Positions 7,515-18,312 of a DNA stretch of 44,937 nucleotides are shown piece after piece. Numbering within the stretch: the first letter of the stretch is position 1; the number at the start of each line of letters is the position of its first letter. Source of the stretch: Lachnospiraceae bacterium (GTDB lineage Bacteria > Bacillota > Clostridia > Lachnospirales > Lachnospiraceae). The DNA lies in NCBI GenBank assembly GCA_024681985.1, contig JAIKZU010000089.1, positions 1 through 44,937 of the forward strand. The letters are read 5' to 3'. The notes beneath the pieces are model-generated. The model had not been told where the DNA came from and did not search any database. It saw only the letters and a list, made by a program, of their open reading frames with translations. Both the position numbers and the translations under genes were made by a program.

Positions 7515-9670
7515 GATTCCTCTTCCATTGCCAGCCGGGGGATGAAACGTCGACCGAAATAACTCTTTTCTTCCCGTTTATCTTTACGTAAGGCTTCTCT
7601 GGCGAATTCCTCCTGGGAGGAGATCAGTGTCTTGCCACGTTTATCCAGTCGCAAATACTCTCCTTCACTGTTCATGTAATAGGCATTTTTATTATCCTTT
7701 AACTGTACATCCAGGATATGCTTGGCCTTTGCCATGGCCTCCTCATCCTCCACCGGGAAGATGATCTCCACCCGGCGATCTAAGTTGCGGGGCATCCAGT
7801 CGGCGGATCCCATATAGATCTCTTCCAGCCCATTGTTATAAAAGTAAAAGATCCGGCTGTGTTCTAAGAAATTCCCAACGATAGAGCAAACGGTGATATT
7901 CTCGCTGACACCGGGGATGCCCACCCGAAGGCAGCAGATCCCCCGAACGATGAGATGGATCTTTACGCCGCAGGAGCTTGCTTCATATAACTTAGCGATC
8001 ATCTGCTGATCACAAAGGGAGTTCATCTTTGCTACGATGAGGGCTTCCTTCCCCATTTTCGCATGACTGATCTCCCGGTCGATGAGCTCATAAAACTTTT
8101 TACGCAGCCAGATGGGGGCCACCACCAATTTATTCCATTGGGCCGGCTCCGAATAACCGGACAGCATGTTAAATACCGCCGTAGCGTCTTCGCCGATGAG
8201 CTCCGAACAGGTGAACAGTCCGCAATCGGTGTAAAGCTTGGCAGTGGAATCGTTATAATTACCGGTTCCCAAGTGAACGTACCGCTTAATGCCCTCTTCT
8301 TCCTTCCGGACCACCAGGGCGATCTTACAATGGGTCTTTAAACCCACCAGACCGTAGATCACGTGGCAGCCCGCTTTTTCCAGGCGTTTTGCCCAGTTGA
8401 TGTTGTTCTCCTCATCAAATCTGGCCTTTAATTCCACCAAAACCGTCACCTGCTTGCCATTTTCTGCCGCCCTGGCCAAAGAAGCGATGATGGGAGAATT
8501 TCCGCTGACACGATACAGTGTCTGCTTAATGGCCAGTACATCCGGATCCACGGAGGCCTGGGAAATAAAATCCACCACCGGCTGAAAGGTTTCATAGGGA
8601 TGGTGTAAGAAGATATCTCCCTTTGAAATGCAATCAAAAAGATTATCCCCGGGTTTTATCCTGTCATGATGCTGGGGCGTATAGGCCGGATAGCGATGCT
8701 CTTTATAATCCAATGCCCCGTTTAACTTCATCAAAAATGTCAAATCGATGGGGGCATTCATCTGATAGATGGCCTCCTTGGAAACCGACAGGTTCTTTTC
8801 CAAAAACTTAAGGATCCGCTTGTCGATACCGGAATCCACTTCCAGACGGATGACCTCACCCCACTGCCGTTTTTTCAGAGACTTTTGGATCTCCTTTAAG
8901 AGATCGGCAGCTTCGTCCTCATCAAAGGAAAGATCCGCATTTCGCATGATCCGGTAAGGATAAGCACAGATCACATTATAGTTTAAAAACAGTTTATCCA
9001 GATTCTTTTCGATGATCTGTTCCAAAAGCACATAGCTTTCGTTGTAGCCCTCTTCCGCCGGGATCTCCACAAAACGAGGCAGAACGGAAGGTACCTGCAC
9101 CGTTACAAACTCGTTTTCTCCTTTTTTTGCCTTTACCTTTTGCAGTTTGGAATCGTTTTTGGCGGTAACCAGTGCCGCGATGTTTAAGGATTTGTTGGCG
9201 ATCAAAGGAAACGGCCGGGAAGCATCCACAGCCAGGGGCGTCAGCACAGGATATATGGTTTCCGTAAAGTAGGAATCCGCATAGGCCTCCTGCTTCGGAC
9301 TTAGGTTCTCATAGGCATCGATGATCTGTACACCGATCTTTTCCAGACGGGGTTTGATGGAGCGGTTATAGGTGTTGTTCTGCTGCTCCATAAAGCTCTT
9401 GGCAGCGGAATGAATGGCCTCCAACTGCATGGAGGGATCCATCCCCGCCAGATCGCACTTGGTATACCCCGCATGCTCCATGTCCTTTAGGGAAGCCACC
9501 CGCACCATAAAGAATTCATCCAGATTGGAGGCGGTAATAGCTAAAAACTTGATGCGCTCCAATAAGGGGAGGTTGTTATCCTTTGCTTCGTTTAATACAC
9601 GCTGGTTAAACTTCAGCCAGGACAGTTCCCGATTCTCATAATAGGATACATGATTAAAATCCAAAGCCAT
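7511..9670 (-). CDS. ppk1: Polyphosphate kinase 1
   Basis: PPK1 polymerises the gamma phosphate of ATP into inorganic polyphosphate, reversibly. About 719 residues, normal for the family. The N-terminal ENRELSWLKFNQRVL block, the two phospholipase-D-like catalytic domains with His about 447 (LKTHCKIALVVR) and His about 605 (EHSRIFYF), and the signature SADWMPRNLDRRVE (about 622) are all present, so it should be active. A GTG at 9679 would add three residues, but AGGTG lies six bases before the ATG at 9670 and supports the shorter form. The gene immediately follows the ppx-like gene, pairing synthesis with degradation of polyphosphate. Confidence 0.95.
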   Translation of the reverse strand: MALDFNHVSYYENRELSWLKFNQRVLNEAKDNNLPLLERIKFLAITASNLDEFFMVRVASLKDMEHAGYTKCDLAGMDPSMQLEAIHSAAKSFMEQQNNTYNRSIKPRLEKIGVQIIDAYENLSPKQEAYADSYFTETIYPVLTPLAVDASRPFPLIANKSLNIAALVTAKNDSKLQKVKAKKGENEFVTVQVPSVLPRFVEIPAEEGYNESYVLLEQIIEKNLDKLFLNYNVICAYPYRIMRNADLSFDEDEAADLLKEIQKSLKKRQWGEVIRLEVDSGIDKRILKFLEKNLSVSKEAIYQMNAPIDLTFLMKLNGALDYKEHRYPAYTPQHHDRIKPGDNLFDCISKGDIFLHHPYETFQPVVDFISQASVDPDVLAIKQTLYRVSGNSPIIASLARAAENGKQVTVLVELKARFDEENNINWAKRLEKAGCHVIYGLVGLKTHCKIALVVRKEEEGIKRYVHLGTGNYNDSTAKLYTDCGLFTCSELIGEDATAVFNMLSGYSEPAQWNKLVVAPIWLRKKFYELIDREISHAKMGKEALIVAKMNSLCDQQMIAKLYEASSCGVKIHLIVRGICCLRVGIPGVSENITVCSIVGNFLEHSRIFYFYNNGLEEIYMGSADWMPRNLDRRVEIIFPVEDEEAMAKAKHILDVQLKDNKNAYYMNSEGEYLRLDKRGKTLISSQEEFAREALRKDKREEKSYFGRRFIPRLAMEEES

Positions 9671-9679
9671 ATAAGACAC

Positions 9680-11203
9680 CTACTTTCTCTTTTCCCGGAT
9701 AATGGGTCTGATATGAAATACACTTTCGAAAAAATCTGCCTTTTGGGCAAAGGTTCCCTTTTCCAATGTCACGGAATCCGTCGCCAGAACCGATATGATC
9801 AACTGGTTGTCCCGTAAGGAAGTGGTGATCTTTTTTAATTTTTGCTTATGGGAGTTATCCATAGCGTTGGATATGCGAAGGATGGCCAAAAACTTCAGAT
9901 AGCGCACATACTCCTCTTCGGAAAACTCATCCTTCATCTGCTCAAAGGTATAGGGTTCCTCCCGGCGATGACAGGCACAGACATTGGCGATCAACAACCG
10001 CTCGCTGTGGGAAAGGCCTAAGATCTCCGAAGACATGATGATGGCATAGGCACATTCAGAGGCGGAAGAAAGACTGATATACTTTCCGCAGTCATGAAGG
10101 ATGCAGATGACCTGTAATAGAAGCCGGTCTCTGCCCGTCAATTTATGGGGCTTTTTTAAGGTATCAAAGATCTGCATGGAAAAGGCATCCAGGGCCTTTA
10201 AATGGGGCATATAACTGCCATAGCGTCGAGCCATGGCCCAGGCTGCGGAAAGGATATCCCTGTCAAAATCATGGGATGCCTTCAACATCTTGGTCTGATA
10301 GGCATATTCATAGGCAAAGCCGTCGGAGATGGAAACCCCCGGGATCATGATATTCCCGGAAGGGATCGACTCGATGATGGACTGATATAGCAGGATAAAA
10401 GGCATCAACATCTCATCATCCGTCTCAAATTCCAGACTTTCGGAAATAACGGAATAGATCTGTTTCTTTTTGATCTTATTGATGGTCTTTGCATAGGCTT
10501 CCGTGGAAATGATATGGTCCTTTCCCGCCAAAGGCATACGGGAAGCCACGTTATGGATCTGATTATTGATGAGGATCAGATACTTGGGCTTCATATCCTT
10601 TAAATAGATATTGGAAAAGGTCCCCACTTCTTTTTTGATCATCTCTGTCACCTGGGTATTGGCGTCTTTTTTATCCTTGATGCGAAGGAGACTCTCTCTG
10701 ACACTGTTGGCACCCAAAAGGATATGCTCCGTGGTGATGATCTCCCCCTCTTCAAACAAAGTAAGCTGCAGGGAGGATCCCCCGATATCCACCAGTAAGG
10801 CACTTTCGGATACGATCTCCTCAAAATTCGGCTGCGCCGCCAAGGCAATATAGGTAATAAACCGCTGCTCGGAATTGGTCAAAATCTCCACATGCAGTCC
10901 CGCCTCCAGTCGGATCTGGTCCAGCACAAAATACAGATTGGAGGCTTTTTGCAGGGTGTAACCGGCGCAGACTCTGTAGGCATCACATCGATAGGTCTTG
11001 ATGCTTGTCTTCATGTCTTTTAAGACAGAGATCATATTGTCCAAAGTGGAAAAAGAGACCTGTCCCAAATGTGTGATATCCCTGGAGATCTCGCAAAAAG
11101 ACCGCATGCAGTCGATCTCCTTGACCCCTTTGCTCTTGGTGATCTCAAAGACCTTTAAAACGATTTCATAGGTTCCGATGTAAACCGATGCAAATGTTTT
11201 CAT
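9680..11203 (-). CDS. ppx: Ppx/GppA-family exopolyphosphatase
   Basis: This 507-residue protein has the actin-like fold of enzymes that trim polyphosphate or pppGpp. The phosphate loop reads DIGGSSLQL (139-147), where the family normally has DIGGGS, and the block around Glu112 (NSEQRF) diverges from the usual EEA. A C-terminal HD-type helical domain is present with His370-Asp371 (LHDCGKY). Position directly before ppk1 supports a polyphosphate role over pppGpp. The loop change leaves some doubt about turnover. Its ATG overlaps the stop of the DUF815 ATPase and follows GAAGGAAAA. Confidence 0.88.
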   Translation of the reverse strand: MKTFASVYIGTYEIVLKVFEITKSKGVKEIDCMRSFCEISRDITHLGQVSFSTLDNMISVLKDMKTSIKTYRCDAYRVCAGYTLQKASNLYFVLDQIRLEAGLHVEILTNSEQRFITYIALAAQPNFEEIVSESALLVDIGGSSLQLTLFEEGEIITTEHILLGANSVRESLLRIKDKKDANTQVTEMIKKEVGTFSNIYLKDMKPKYLILINNQIHNVASRMPLAGKDHIISTEAYAKTINKIKKKQIYSVISESLEFETDDEMLMPFILLYQSIIESIPSGNIMIPGVSISDGFAYEYAYQTKMLKASHDFDRDILSAAWAMARRYGSYMPHLKALDAFSMQIFDTLKKPHKLTGRDRLLLQVICILHDCGKYISLSSASECAYAIIMSSEILGLSHSERLLIANVCACHRREEPYTFEQMKDEFSEEEYVRYLKFLAILRISNAMDNSHKQKLKKITTSLRDNQLIISVLATDSVTLEKGTFAQKADFFESVFHIRPIIREKRK

Positions 11204-12477
11204 ATTTTTTCCTTCCCCAAAAGATCATCTATCAGTTGCCGGGCTGCTCTTCCGGAATATCCCCCATGACTTAATTCCCAGCGGTTTGCCAAAAGCATAA
11301 GTTCCTCATCGGAAATGGAAAGATCCGTCCGGTTCTTAAGCCCCATGACGATATCCATATATTCGTTCTTATCCGGAGAGCCGAAGTAGATGGTCACCCC
11401 GAAACGGTGATAGAGAGAAAGCTTCTCCTGCACCGTATCGTTTTTATGAATGTCATGGGCATCCAACTTGTCCGCATAACTTTCACGTATGAGATGCCGC
11501 CGGTTGGAGGTGGCATAGATCAGCACATTGTCCGGCTTTTTCTCCAATCCGCCCTCGATAACGGCCTTTAAATATTTGTAATCTGTTTCGAATTCCTCAA
11601 AAGAAAGATCATCCATGTAAATGATGAACTTATAATTCCTGTTTTTGATCTGAGCGATCACGGTATTTAACAGTTGAAACTGATGCTTATAGATCTCGAT
11701 GATCCGAAGGCCCTCATCATAGTACTGATTCATCACTGCCTTGATACTGGAGGACTTTCCGGTGCCGGCATCTCCGTATAAAAGGCAGTTGTTGGAAGTA
11801 GAACCTCTGACAAAGGCTTCCGTATTCTCCATCAACCGTTTCTTTTGGGACTCGTATCCGATGAGATCCTCAAAGCACACATGGGATACCTTGGAGATGG
11901 GAAGGATATTTCCTTTTTCATCCACCCGAAACGCCTTGTGGAGGCCGAAATCCCCCACACCGTAATGCCGGTAAAACTCCGCCACCCCGGCTTTAAACTC
12001 CGCTGCATTTTGGGCATGTTCCAAAGTCTGGCACAGATCCAAGATACAGTCCCGGATCCGCTGATTAAAGACGGTTCCGTCGGAGTTTTTGTCATCAAAA
12101 GAAGACAATACGGAAAAGTCCATACCAAAGCATTTTTCCAGCTCATTAAAATCCAGCGTAAAAAGCTTTAAAAAGATCCCAAAGTCTCTTTCCGCCATTT
12201 CACTGATGCTGCCACCCCGGTCACTTCGGATCTCACAACCTAAGGAATAGGCGTTTTCTCTGGTGACCAAAAGATAGGTTAGATAACAGTGCCAAAGATT
12301 CCCGTAGAACCCGTGGGCGGATGAGATCTCCATTAAGTCGTGGATGCAATCCAACAGTTCCTCTTTTAAAGCTTCCTTGTCGGATTTGATCTCCTTGGCT
12401 TCTTCAAATACACTTGCCAGGCGGTAACAGAGTCCCTGCTTCGGTAAACGATACAAGATCAGCTGATCGGCTATCAT
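11200..12477 (-). CDS. DUF815-type AAA ATPase
   Basis: A 425-residue P-loop ATPase of the DUF815 group. Walker A is GDAGTGKS (235-242), Walker B is FIIYMDDLSF (284-293), and YATSNRRHL near 330 looks like sensor 1. Residues 1-200 are helical and precede the ATPase core. Members are widespread in bacteria but lack a defined substrate as far as I know. It overlaps ppx by four bases and lies between chorismate mutase and polyphosphate genes, which does not reveal a role. Confidence 0.85.
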   Translation of the reverse strand: MIADQLILYRLPKQGLCYRLASVFEEAKEIKSDKEALKEELLDCIHDLMEISSAHGFYGNLWHCYLTYLLVTRENAYSLGCEIRSDRGGSISEMAERDFGIFLKLFTLDFNELEKCFGMDFSVLSSFDDKNSDGTVFNQRIRDCILDLCQTLEHAQNAAEFKAGVAEFYRHYGVGDFGLHKAFRVDEKGNILPISKVSHVCFEDLIGYESQKKRLMENTEAFVRGSTSNNCLLYGDAGTGKSSSIKAVMNQYYDEGLRIIEIYKHQFQLLNTVIAQIKNRNYKFIIYMDDLSFEEFETDYKYLKAVIEGGLEKKPDNVLIYATSNRRHLIRESYADKLDAHDIHKNDTVQEKLSLYHRFGVTIYFGSPDKNEYMDIVMGLKNRTDLSISDEELMLLANRWELSHGGYSGRAARQLIDDLLGKEKI

Positions 12478-12481
12478 GGCA

Positions 12482-12769
12482 TTACTCCTTTATATCTTTT
12501 TGATCACGGATGCGATACTGCTTTTTTCGACTGATGGACATGATGCATTCGAAGAGTTCCGTGATCTCAAGCTTTTCCTGCTCATCTCGTCCATAAGCAC
12601 TTAAGGAATCAAGTTTTTCCTGTTCCCGCTTGGGGTCATAGATCTCTTTGCCGTTATGTATCTTATAGATCGCTACATCTTCGGATGCTTCCATCCGTCT
12701 TTGGAATAACGATACGATCTCTTTGTCGATGTCGTCAATCTCTTTTCTGATCTCCGTTAATTCTCTCAT
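12482..12769 (-). CDS. Chorismate mutase, AroQ class
   Basis: This 95-residue all-helical protein fits the monofunctional AroQ fold that converts chorismate to prephenate for phenylalanine and tyrosine. The start MRELTEIRKEIDDIDKEIV, the RRMEASEDVA stretch, Lys36 and the IYDPKREQE block are characteristic active-site regions. It sits alone between polC and the DUF815 ATPase without other aromatic amino acid genes; an AAGGA site lies upstream of the ATG. Confidence 0.88.
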   Translation of the reverse strand: MRELTEIRKEIDDIDKEIVSLFQRRMEASEDVAIYKIHNGKEIYDPKREQEKLDSLSAYGRDEQEKLEITELFECIMSISRKKQYRIRDQKDIKE

Positions 12770-12781
12770 GCTCTTTTTTCC

Positions 12782-15700
12782 TTACATTATATCAAAAATT
12801 GAAAGCTGCGCCGACTGGGGAAGTCCGCTGATAATCCCCAATTCCTTCATCTTATCGATGGTGGTCTGGGTGATCTTTCCCCGGTTTTTAATGTCATCCA
12901 CGGATGTAAACTTCTTTTGGGAGGCGGCGATAGCCAGTGATTCCGCTGCAGTATCTCCCATGCCTTCTATGGTCTTAAAAGGCGGTAACAGTTTTCCGTC
13001 CACGATCTTAAAGTTCTTCGCATCGGATTCATACAGATCCATGGGCAAAAACGCAAAGCCTCGGGCATACATCTCGTGCACGATCCGAAGGTCCCGATAG
13101 AGATCGTTTTCCTTGGCGGAAAGCTTTCTTTCTTTGGACTGTCTGTCCAATTCCGTCAGATGTGCTTCCACTGTCGCTTTGCCCCGACACATCTTCTCGT
13201 AGTCAAAGGCGGTGGCACGGATGGAGAAAAATGCGGCATAATAAGCCAGGGGGAAATAGATCTTGCAGTAAGCCACCCGCCAGGCCATCATCACATAAGC
13301 TGCGGCATGAGCCTTGGGGAACATATACTTGATCTTTTCGCAGGACCAGATATACCAGTCAGGCACCCCATGGGCGATCATGTCCTCTTTCCACTGGGGC
13401 CATTTCTCTGCCTTTTTGGCAGCAACTTTCCCCTTTCGCACCATCTCCATGATCTTAAAGGATTCTTCGGAATCCAGTCCCATCTGGATGAGGTAGGTCA
13501 TGATATCATCTCTGGTACAGATAGCTGTGGAAATGGTGGCCTTTCCTTCTTCCAAAAGGGTCTGGGCATTTCCCAGCCACACATCGGTGCCGTGGGCCAA
13601 GCCGGCGATACGGATCAGATCCGTAAACTCCTTGGGTTTTGCGTCTCGTAGCATTCCCATGGCAAAATCCGTACCAAATTCCGGGATGCCTAGGGTTCCC
13701 CGATCCACGTTCCACAGTTCCTCCGGTGTCACCCCCAAAGCGGAAGTGTCCTGAAACAGGCTCATCACCTGCTTGTCATCCAACGGGAACTTGGTAGCAT
13801 CCTCTCCCGTTAAGTCCTCCAGTTTTCGGATCATGGTGGGATCGTCGTGTCCTAATATATCCAGTTTTAACAGGTTCTCGTCAATGGAGTGATAATCAAA
13901 ATGGGTGGTGATGATGTCCGTGGTCATATCATTGGCGGGATGCTGGATGGGGGTAAAGGAATAGATATCCTCTCCCACCGGCAGCACGATAATTCCTCCG
14001 GGATGCTGTCCCGTGGTCCGTCGGACGCCCACACAGCCGGTGACGATCCGGTCGATCTCCGCGGAATGCTTATTGATCCCCCGCTCTTCAAAATAATGCT
14101 TGGCATAACCAAAGGCGGTCTTGTCAGCTAATGTACCTACGGTTCCGGCCTTAAAGGTCTGGCCTTCGCCGAAGATCACTTCCGTATATTTATGGGCTTT
14201 ATTCTGATACTCTCCGGAGAAGTTCAGGTCGATATCCGGTTCCTTGTTCCCCTTAAATCCCAGGAAGGTTTCAAAAGGAATGTCAAAGCCCTCTTTGGAC
14301 AAAGGTTTTCCGCAAACCGGACAGTTCTTATCCGGCATATCCACTCCGGCACGGCCGGCATAGGCCTTTACTTCCTCGGAATCAAAATCCACATAATGGC
14401 AGCTGCGGCACAGATAGTGAGGGCTTAAGGGATTGACTTCCGTGATCCCCGCCATGGTAGCTGCAAAGGAGGATCCGACGGATCCACGGGAGCCTACCAG
14501 ATAACCGTCCTCCACGGACTTCCACACCAATTTCTGTGCAATGATGTACATCACGGCATACCCGTTGGAGATTATGGAATTTAACTCTCTCTCCAACCGT
14601 TCGGAAACAATGGGAGGCAGATCCTCGCCATACATCTCATGAGCCTTGGTATAACAGATCTTTCGAAGCATCTCATCAGAGTTTTCAATGACCGGCGGAC
14701 ATTTATCCGGACGGGTGGGCTTGATATAGTCACACATATCCGCGATGCGGTTCGGGTTTTGGATCACCACTTCTTCCGCTTTTTCTCTGCCCAGATAGGA
14801 GAATTCCTCCAACATCTCTTCCGTGGTATGCAGATATAGTGGCGCCTGTTCATCCGCGTCTTTAAAGCCTTTACCCGCCATGATGATCCGTCGATAGATC
14901 TCATCCTCGGGATTTAAAAAATGCACGTCACAGGTGGCTACCACCGGCTTATGCAGCGTCTCTCCCAAGGCGATGATCTTTCGGTTGATGTCGTTTAGAT
15001 CCTCTTCGGAATGGATGTTATACTTTTCTTCCCGCAACATAAAGGCATTGTTACCGTTGGGCTGGATCTCCAGATAATCGTAAAAGGATGCGATCCGCAC
15101 CAGTTCCGCATCGGATCGTCCCAATAAAACAGCCTGGTACAACTCGCCCTGCTCACAGGCGGAACCGATGATCAGTCCCTCCCGGTTTTCTTCGATGAGA
15201 CTCTTTGGCAGCTTCGGTACCCTCTGGAAATACTCCAAATGGGATAAGGATACCAGCTTATACAGATTGATCCGGCCGATATCATTTTTTGCAAGAAGGA
15301 TGATATGGTTGGGATGGGCGGACCTGATCCGCTCCACCGTCATCTTTCCGGCCTCATTCAACTGCTGAAGGGTTTTTATATCCCGCTCGGACAGCTTCTT
15401 TAAAAGTTTTTCGAAAATATAAGCCGTACATTCCGCATCATCCACCGCCCGATGGTGGTTTTCCAGAGATACGTTCAGATCCTTGGCCACCACATCCAGC
15501 TTATACTTTTTCAAATGGGGCAATAAAAACTGGGACAAGGATACGGTGTCCAAATAGGTAAACTTCCAGTCCAAAGAAAGCATCAGGCACTGAGATTTGA
15601 TCACATTGCAGTCAAAATCCGCATTGTGGGCCACCATTACCGCCCCTTTGGAAAACTCGAAAAACCGAGGCAGCACGTCGCTGATCTCCTGTGCATCCCG

Positions 15701-17242
15701 CACCATGTCGTCGGTGATCCCCGTCAGTTTTGTGATCTCAAAGGGAATGGGGATCCTGGGGTTTACGAATTCCGAAAAGCGCTCCGTGATCCGCCCGTTT
15801 TCAAAGCGAACGGCACCGATCTCGATGATCTTGCACTTTTTGGCATTTAGTCCGGTGGTCTCCAAGTCAAACACCACAAAGGAATCCGACAGGGTCTGGC
15901 CCGCATCGTCGGTAACGATCTGCTTGGTATCATCCACCAGATACCCTTCACAACCGTAGATCACCTTAAAATCCGAATCCGGCGGGATGGAATGAGCTGC
16001 GGTGGGAAAAGACTGTACCACACCGTGATCCGTAATGGCGATGGCCTTGTGACCAAAAGATATGGCTTGCTTGATGATATCCCCCACATCGGAAACCCCA
16101 TCCATATCGCTCATTTTCGTGTGGCAATGGAGTTCCACCCGTTTTTCCGTGGACAGATCCATCCGTTTCGCGCGAAAATCCGGGATGGATACAATGGATT
16201 TGATCCGAGAAATGGAGATATCTCGGGTATAGTTATTGTAACTGACGGTGCCAAAAAGCTTGATAAAAGACTTTTTCTTAAGAAGACCTAAAAGCTCCTC
16301 TGCCTGGGGTGTGGGGATGAAGATATCGCCGGTCAAAGTATCCGTATAATCCGACAGGTGAAAAGATACGATAGTCTTATTGTTCTTGATCTCCCGGGAT
16401 TCCACCGAGAGGATCTCTCCTTTTAGCACCACTTCTCCGATGCCGTCAAAGACCTCCTCCAAAGGGATGGCATCTTCCGTGATCTCCTTATATCCGTAGA
16501 GGAGATTTTTGATCCCTTCCTTACGAAAAGGACGAAGTTTTACATCCGGCTCCTCCTCTTTTGAATCCTTCTTTTTGGGTTCGTTCTTTTTAAAGCTTTT
16601 GTTCTCCTGCTCCGGAGCCGGTGCCTCCTGGGCAGAGCCTTCCATCAGGGCAGCAGCCGCAGCATTTTCCAGAATATGATCGATGGCCCGGGCGATCTTT
16701 TCATCCTGGGCTTTGATGTATTTGGTCTTTTGAGCGGTTTTATAAGCAATATCGATGGGGATCTGAAAATCACAACGTTTGTAGAACACGTCACGGAAAT
16801 AGGAAAGAATCTCATCCTCCCTGCTTTTGGCCACGGCAGTGTCCTCCATGGTGATCCAAAATCCATTGTCGCGAAAATCAAAATCCGCTTTTTTTACCAG
16901 ATTATAGGTAATGGAGCTGACCTTTCCGATCTCCTCCAACATGGAGTCCTTATAATCAGCAAAAAAGCTCTCCGGTGTATAGACATCGGAAAGCGCAAAA
17001 GACTCGATGATACAAACCTTCATGGATCTGTCATGAAAGTATTGGTTTTCGATCAGTTCTTCCAGTTTCAGGATGTTCCGCTTGGGGATGAGGGACTGAA
17101 ACCGGATATACAGACGCATCTTACTCTTGTCCCGATTGGTGCTGATCCGAAGGACCCTTGCATCGGAAAGCAGGGACTGTAAATGCGTATCGATATGAAT
17201 TTCGGAAAAAACATCAAAAAAACTTTTTTCCATGCAGATCAT
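12782..17242 (-). CDS. polC: DNA polymerase III alpha subunit, PolC type
   Basis: The replicative polymerase of low-GC Gram-positives, 1486 residues. In order: an N-terminal domain (1-165), a charged linker (200-240), an OB fold (about 265-350), a PHP domain from 366 (HCH at 372-374) split by the DnaQ-like proofreading exonuclease (FDLETTG, Asp459 and Glu461; HRAVDDAE near 598), a zinc site (Cys945, 948, 974, 977) and the polymerase core with GSRGSVGSS at 917-925 and catalytic PDIDLNFSG (Asp1003, Asp1005). All key residues are present. The ATG overlaps the ispG stop; a second ATG at 17233 is an alternative start. Confidence 0.98.
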   Translation of the reverse strand: MICMEKSFFDVFSEIHIDTHLQSLLSDARVLRISTNRDKSKMRLYIRFQSLIPKRNILKLEELIENQYFHDRSMKVCIIESFALSDVYTPESFFADYKDSMLEEIGKVSSITYNLVKKADFDFRDNGFWITMEDTAVAKSREDEILSYFRDVFYKRCDFQIPIDIAYKTAQKTKYIKAQDEKIARAIDHILENAAAAALMEGSAQEAPAPEQENKSFKKNEPKKKDSKEEEPDVKLRPFRKEGIKNLLYGYKEITEDAIPLEEVFDGIGEVVLKGEILSVESREIKNNKTIVSFHLSDYTDTLTGDIFIPTPQAEELLGLLKKKSFIKLFGTVSYNNYTRDISISRIKSIVSIPDFRAKRMDLSTEKRVELHCHTKMSDMDGVSDVGDIIKQAISFGHKAIAITDHGVVQSFPTAAHSIPPDSDFKVIYGCEGYLVDDTKQIVTDDAGQTLSDSFVVFDLETTGLNAKKCKIIEIGAVRFENGRITERFSEFVNPRIPIPFEITKLTGITDDMVRDAQEISDVLPRFFEFSKGAVMVAHNADFDCNVIKSQCLMLSLDWKFTYLDTVSLSQFLLPHLKKYKLDVVAKDLNVSLENHHRAVDDAECTAYIFEKLLKKLSERDIKTLQQLNEAGKMTVERIRSAHPNHIILLAKNDIGRINLYKLVSLSHLEYFQRVPKLPKSLIEENREGLIIGSACEQGELYQAVLLGRSDAELVRIASFYDYLEIQPNGNNAFMLREEKYNIHSEEDLNDINRKIIALGETLHKPVVATCDVHFLNPEDEIYRRIIMAGKGFKDADEQAPLYLHTTEEMLEEFSYLGREKAEEVVIQNPNRIADMCDYIKPTRPDKCPPVIENSDEMLRKICYTKAHEMYGEDLPPIVSERLERELNSIISNGYAVMYIIAQKLVWKSVEDGYLVGSRGSVGSSFAATMAGITEVNPLSPHYLCRSCHYVDFDSEEVKAYAGRAGVDMPDKNCPVCGKPLSKEGFDIPFETFLGFKGNKEPDIDLNFSGEYQNKAHKYTEVIFGEGQTFKAGTVGTLADKTAFGYAKHYFEERGINKHSAEIDRIVTGCVGVRRTTGQHPGGIIVLPVGEDIYSFTPIQHPANDMTTDIITTHFDYHSIDENLLKLDILGHDDPTMIRKLEDLTGEDATKFPLDDKQVMSLFQDTSALGVTPEELWNVDRGTLGIPEFGTDFAMGMLRDAKPKEFTDLIRIAGLAHGTDVWLGNAQTLLEEGKATISTAICTRDDIMTYLIQMGLDSEESFKIMEMVRKGKVAAKKAEKWPQWKEDMIAHGVPDWYIWSCEKIKYMFPKAHAAAYVMMAWRVAYCKIYFPLAYYAAFFSIRATAFDYEKMCRGKATVEAHLTELDRQSKERKLSAKENDLYRDLRIVHEMYARGFAFLPMDLYESDAKNFKIVDGKLLPPFKTIEGMGDTAAESLAIAASQKKFTSVDDIKNRGKITQTTIDKMKELGIISGLPQSAQLSIFDIM

Positions 17243-18297
17243 TTCCCCCAGTTTAATAGTTCAAAGCGAAGGGCTTCCAAAAGTTCCTCTTCCGGCAGTT
17301 TCTTTACCACCTGCCCATGTTTGATCAAAAGGCCTTCCCCGATACCACCGGCAATGCCGATATCCGCTTCTTTGGCCTCTCCCGGACCGTTAACCACACA
17401 GCCCATGACCGCCACCTTTACATCGTCCAAGGGAATATCTTCCACCATCTGCTCCACCCGGTTGGCCAGAGAGATCAGATCGATCTGGGTACGACCGCAG
17501 GTAGGACAGGATACCACCTCGATACCGCCTTTTCGAAGGCCTAAGGTCTTTAGGATCTTTTTCGCCGTATAGATCTCCTCACAGGGATCTCCCGTCAGTG
17601 ACACCCGAATGGTATCGCCGATGCCCTGGGACAGGATCATGGCCAGACCCGCCGCGGATTTAATGGTACCGCTTCGTAAAGTGCCGGCTTCCGTGATACC
17701 CACATGAAGGGGATAATCCGTAAGTTTAGAGATCAGTTCATGGGCCTTTACGCACATCATAACATCACTGGATTTAATGGAGATCACCAGGTTTTCATAT
17801 CCTAAGTCCTCAATGATACGGACTTTATCCAGGGCGGATTCCACCAGTCCTTCCGCCGTCACGCCTCCATATTTTTCCACCAGTTCCTTTTCCAAAGAAC
17901 CGGAGTTTACCCCCACACGGATGGGGATATTCTTTTCTTTGGCCAGGTCCACCACTGCCTTGATCCGATCAGATCCTCCGATATTCCCGGGATTGATACG
18001 GATCTTATCTGCACCGTTTTCCATGGCACTGATTGCCAGCCGGTAGTCGAAATGGATATCTGCCACCAGCGGGATATGGATCTCCTTTTTGATCTCCGCA
18101 ATGGCCTTTGCGGCTTTTTCGTCCGGCACAGCGCAACGGATGATGTCACAGCCGGCCTTTTCCAGCTTAAGGATCTGCTCCACGGTGCTTTTCACATCAT
18201 GGGTCTTTGTATTTGTCATGGACTGGATCAGGATAGGGTTTTCTCCGCCGATGGCACTGTCTCCGATCTTGATCTCTCTGGTTTTCATACGTTCCAT
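17239..18297 (-). CDS. ispG: 4-hydroxy-3-methylbut-2-enyl diphosphate synthase (IspG)
   Basis: IspG is the [4Fe-4S] enzyme of the methylerythritol phosphate route that reduces the cyclic diphosphate to HMBPP. About 352 residues. The TIM-barrel part begins [13 protein letters not shown], and the cluster ligands are Cys264 and Cys267 (SCPTCGR) and Cys300 ([10 protein letters not shown]). An ATG at 18312 would add five residues, but GGAG at 18308-18305 lies seven bases before the ATG at 18297, so I use the latter. It shares the pathway with dxr two genes upstream. Confidence 0.97.
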   Translation of the reverse strand: MERMKTREIKIGDSAIGGENPILIQSMTNTKTHDVKSTVEQILKLEKAGCDIIRCAVPDEKAAKAIAEIKKEIHIPLVADIHFDYRLAISAMENGADKIRINPGNIGGSDRIKAVVDLAKEKNIPIRVGVNSGSLEKELVEKYGGVTAEGLVESALDKVRIIEDLGYENLVISIKSSDVMMCVKAHELISKLTDYPLHVGITEAGTLRSGTIKSAAGLAMILSQGIGDTIRVSLTGDPCEEIYTAKKILKTLGLRKGGIEVVSCPTCGRTQIDLISLANRVEQMVEDIPLDDVKVAVMGCVVNGPGEAKEADIGIAGGIGEGLLIKHGQVVKKLPEEELLEALRFELLNWGK

Positions 18298-18312
18298 TTT
18301 TATTCTCCACAT

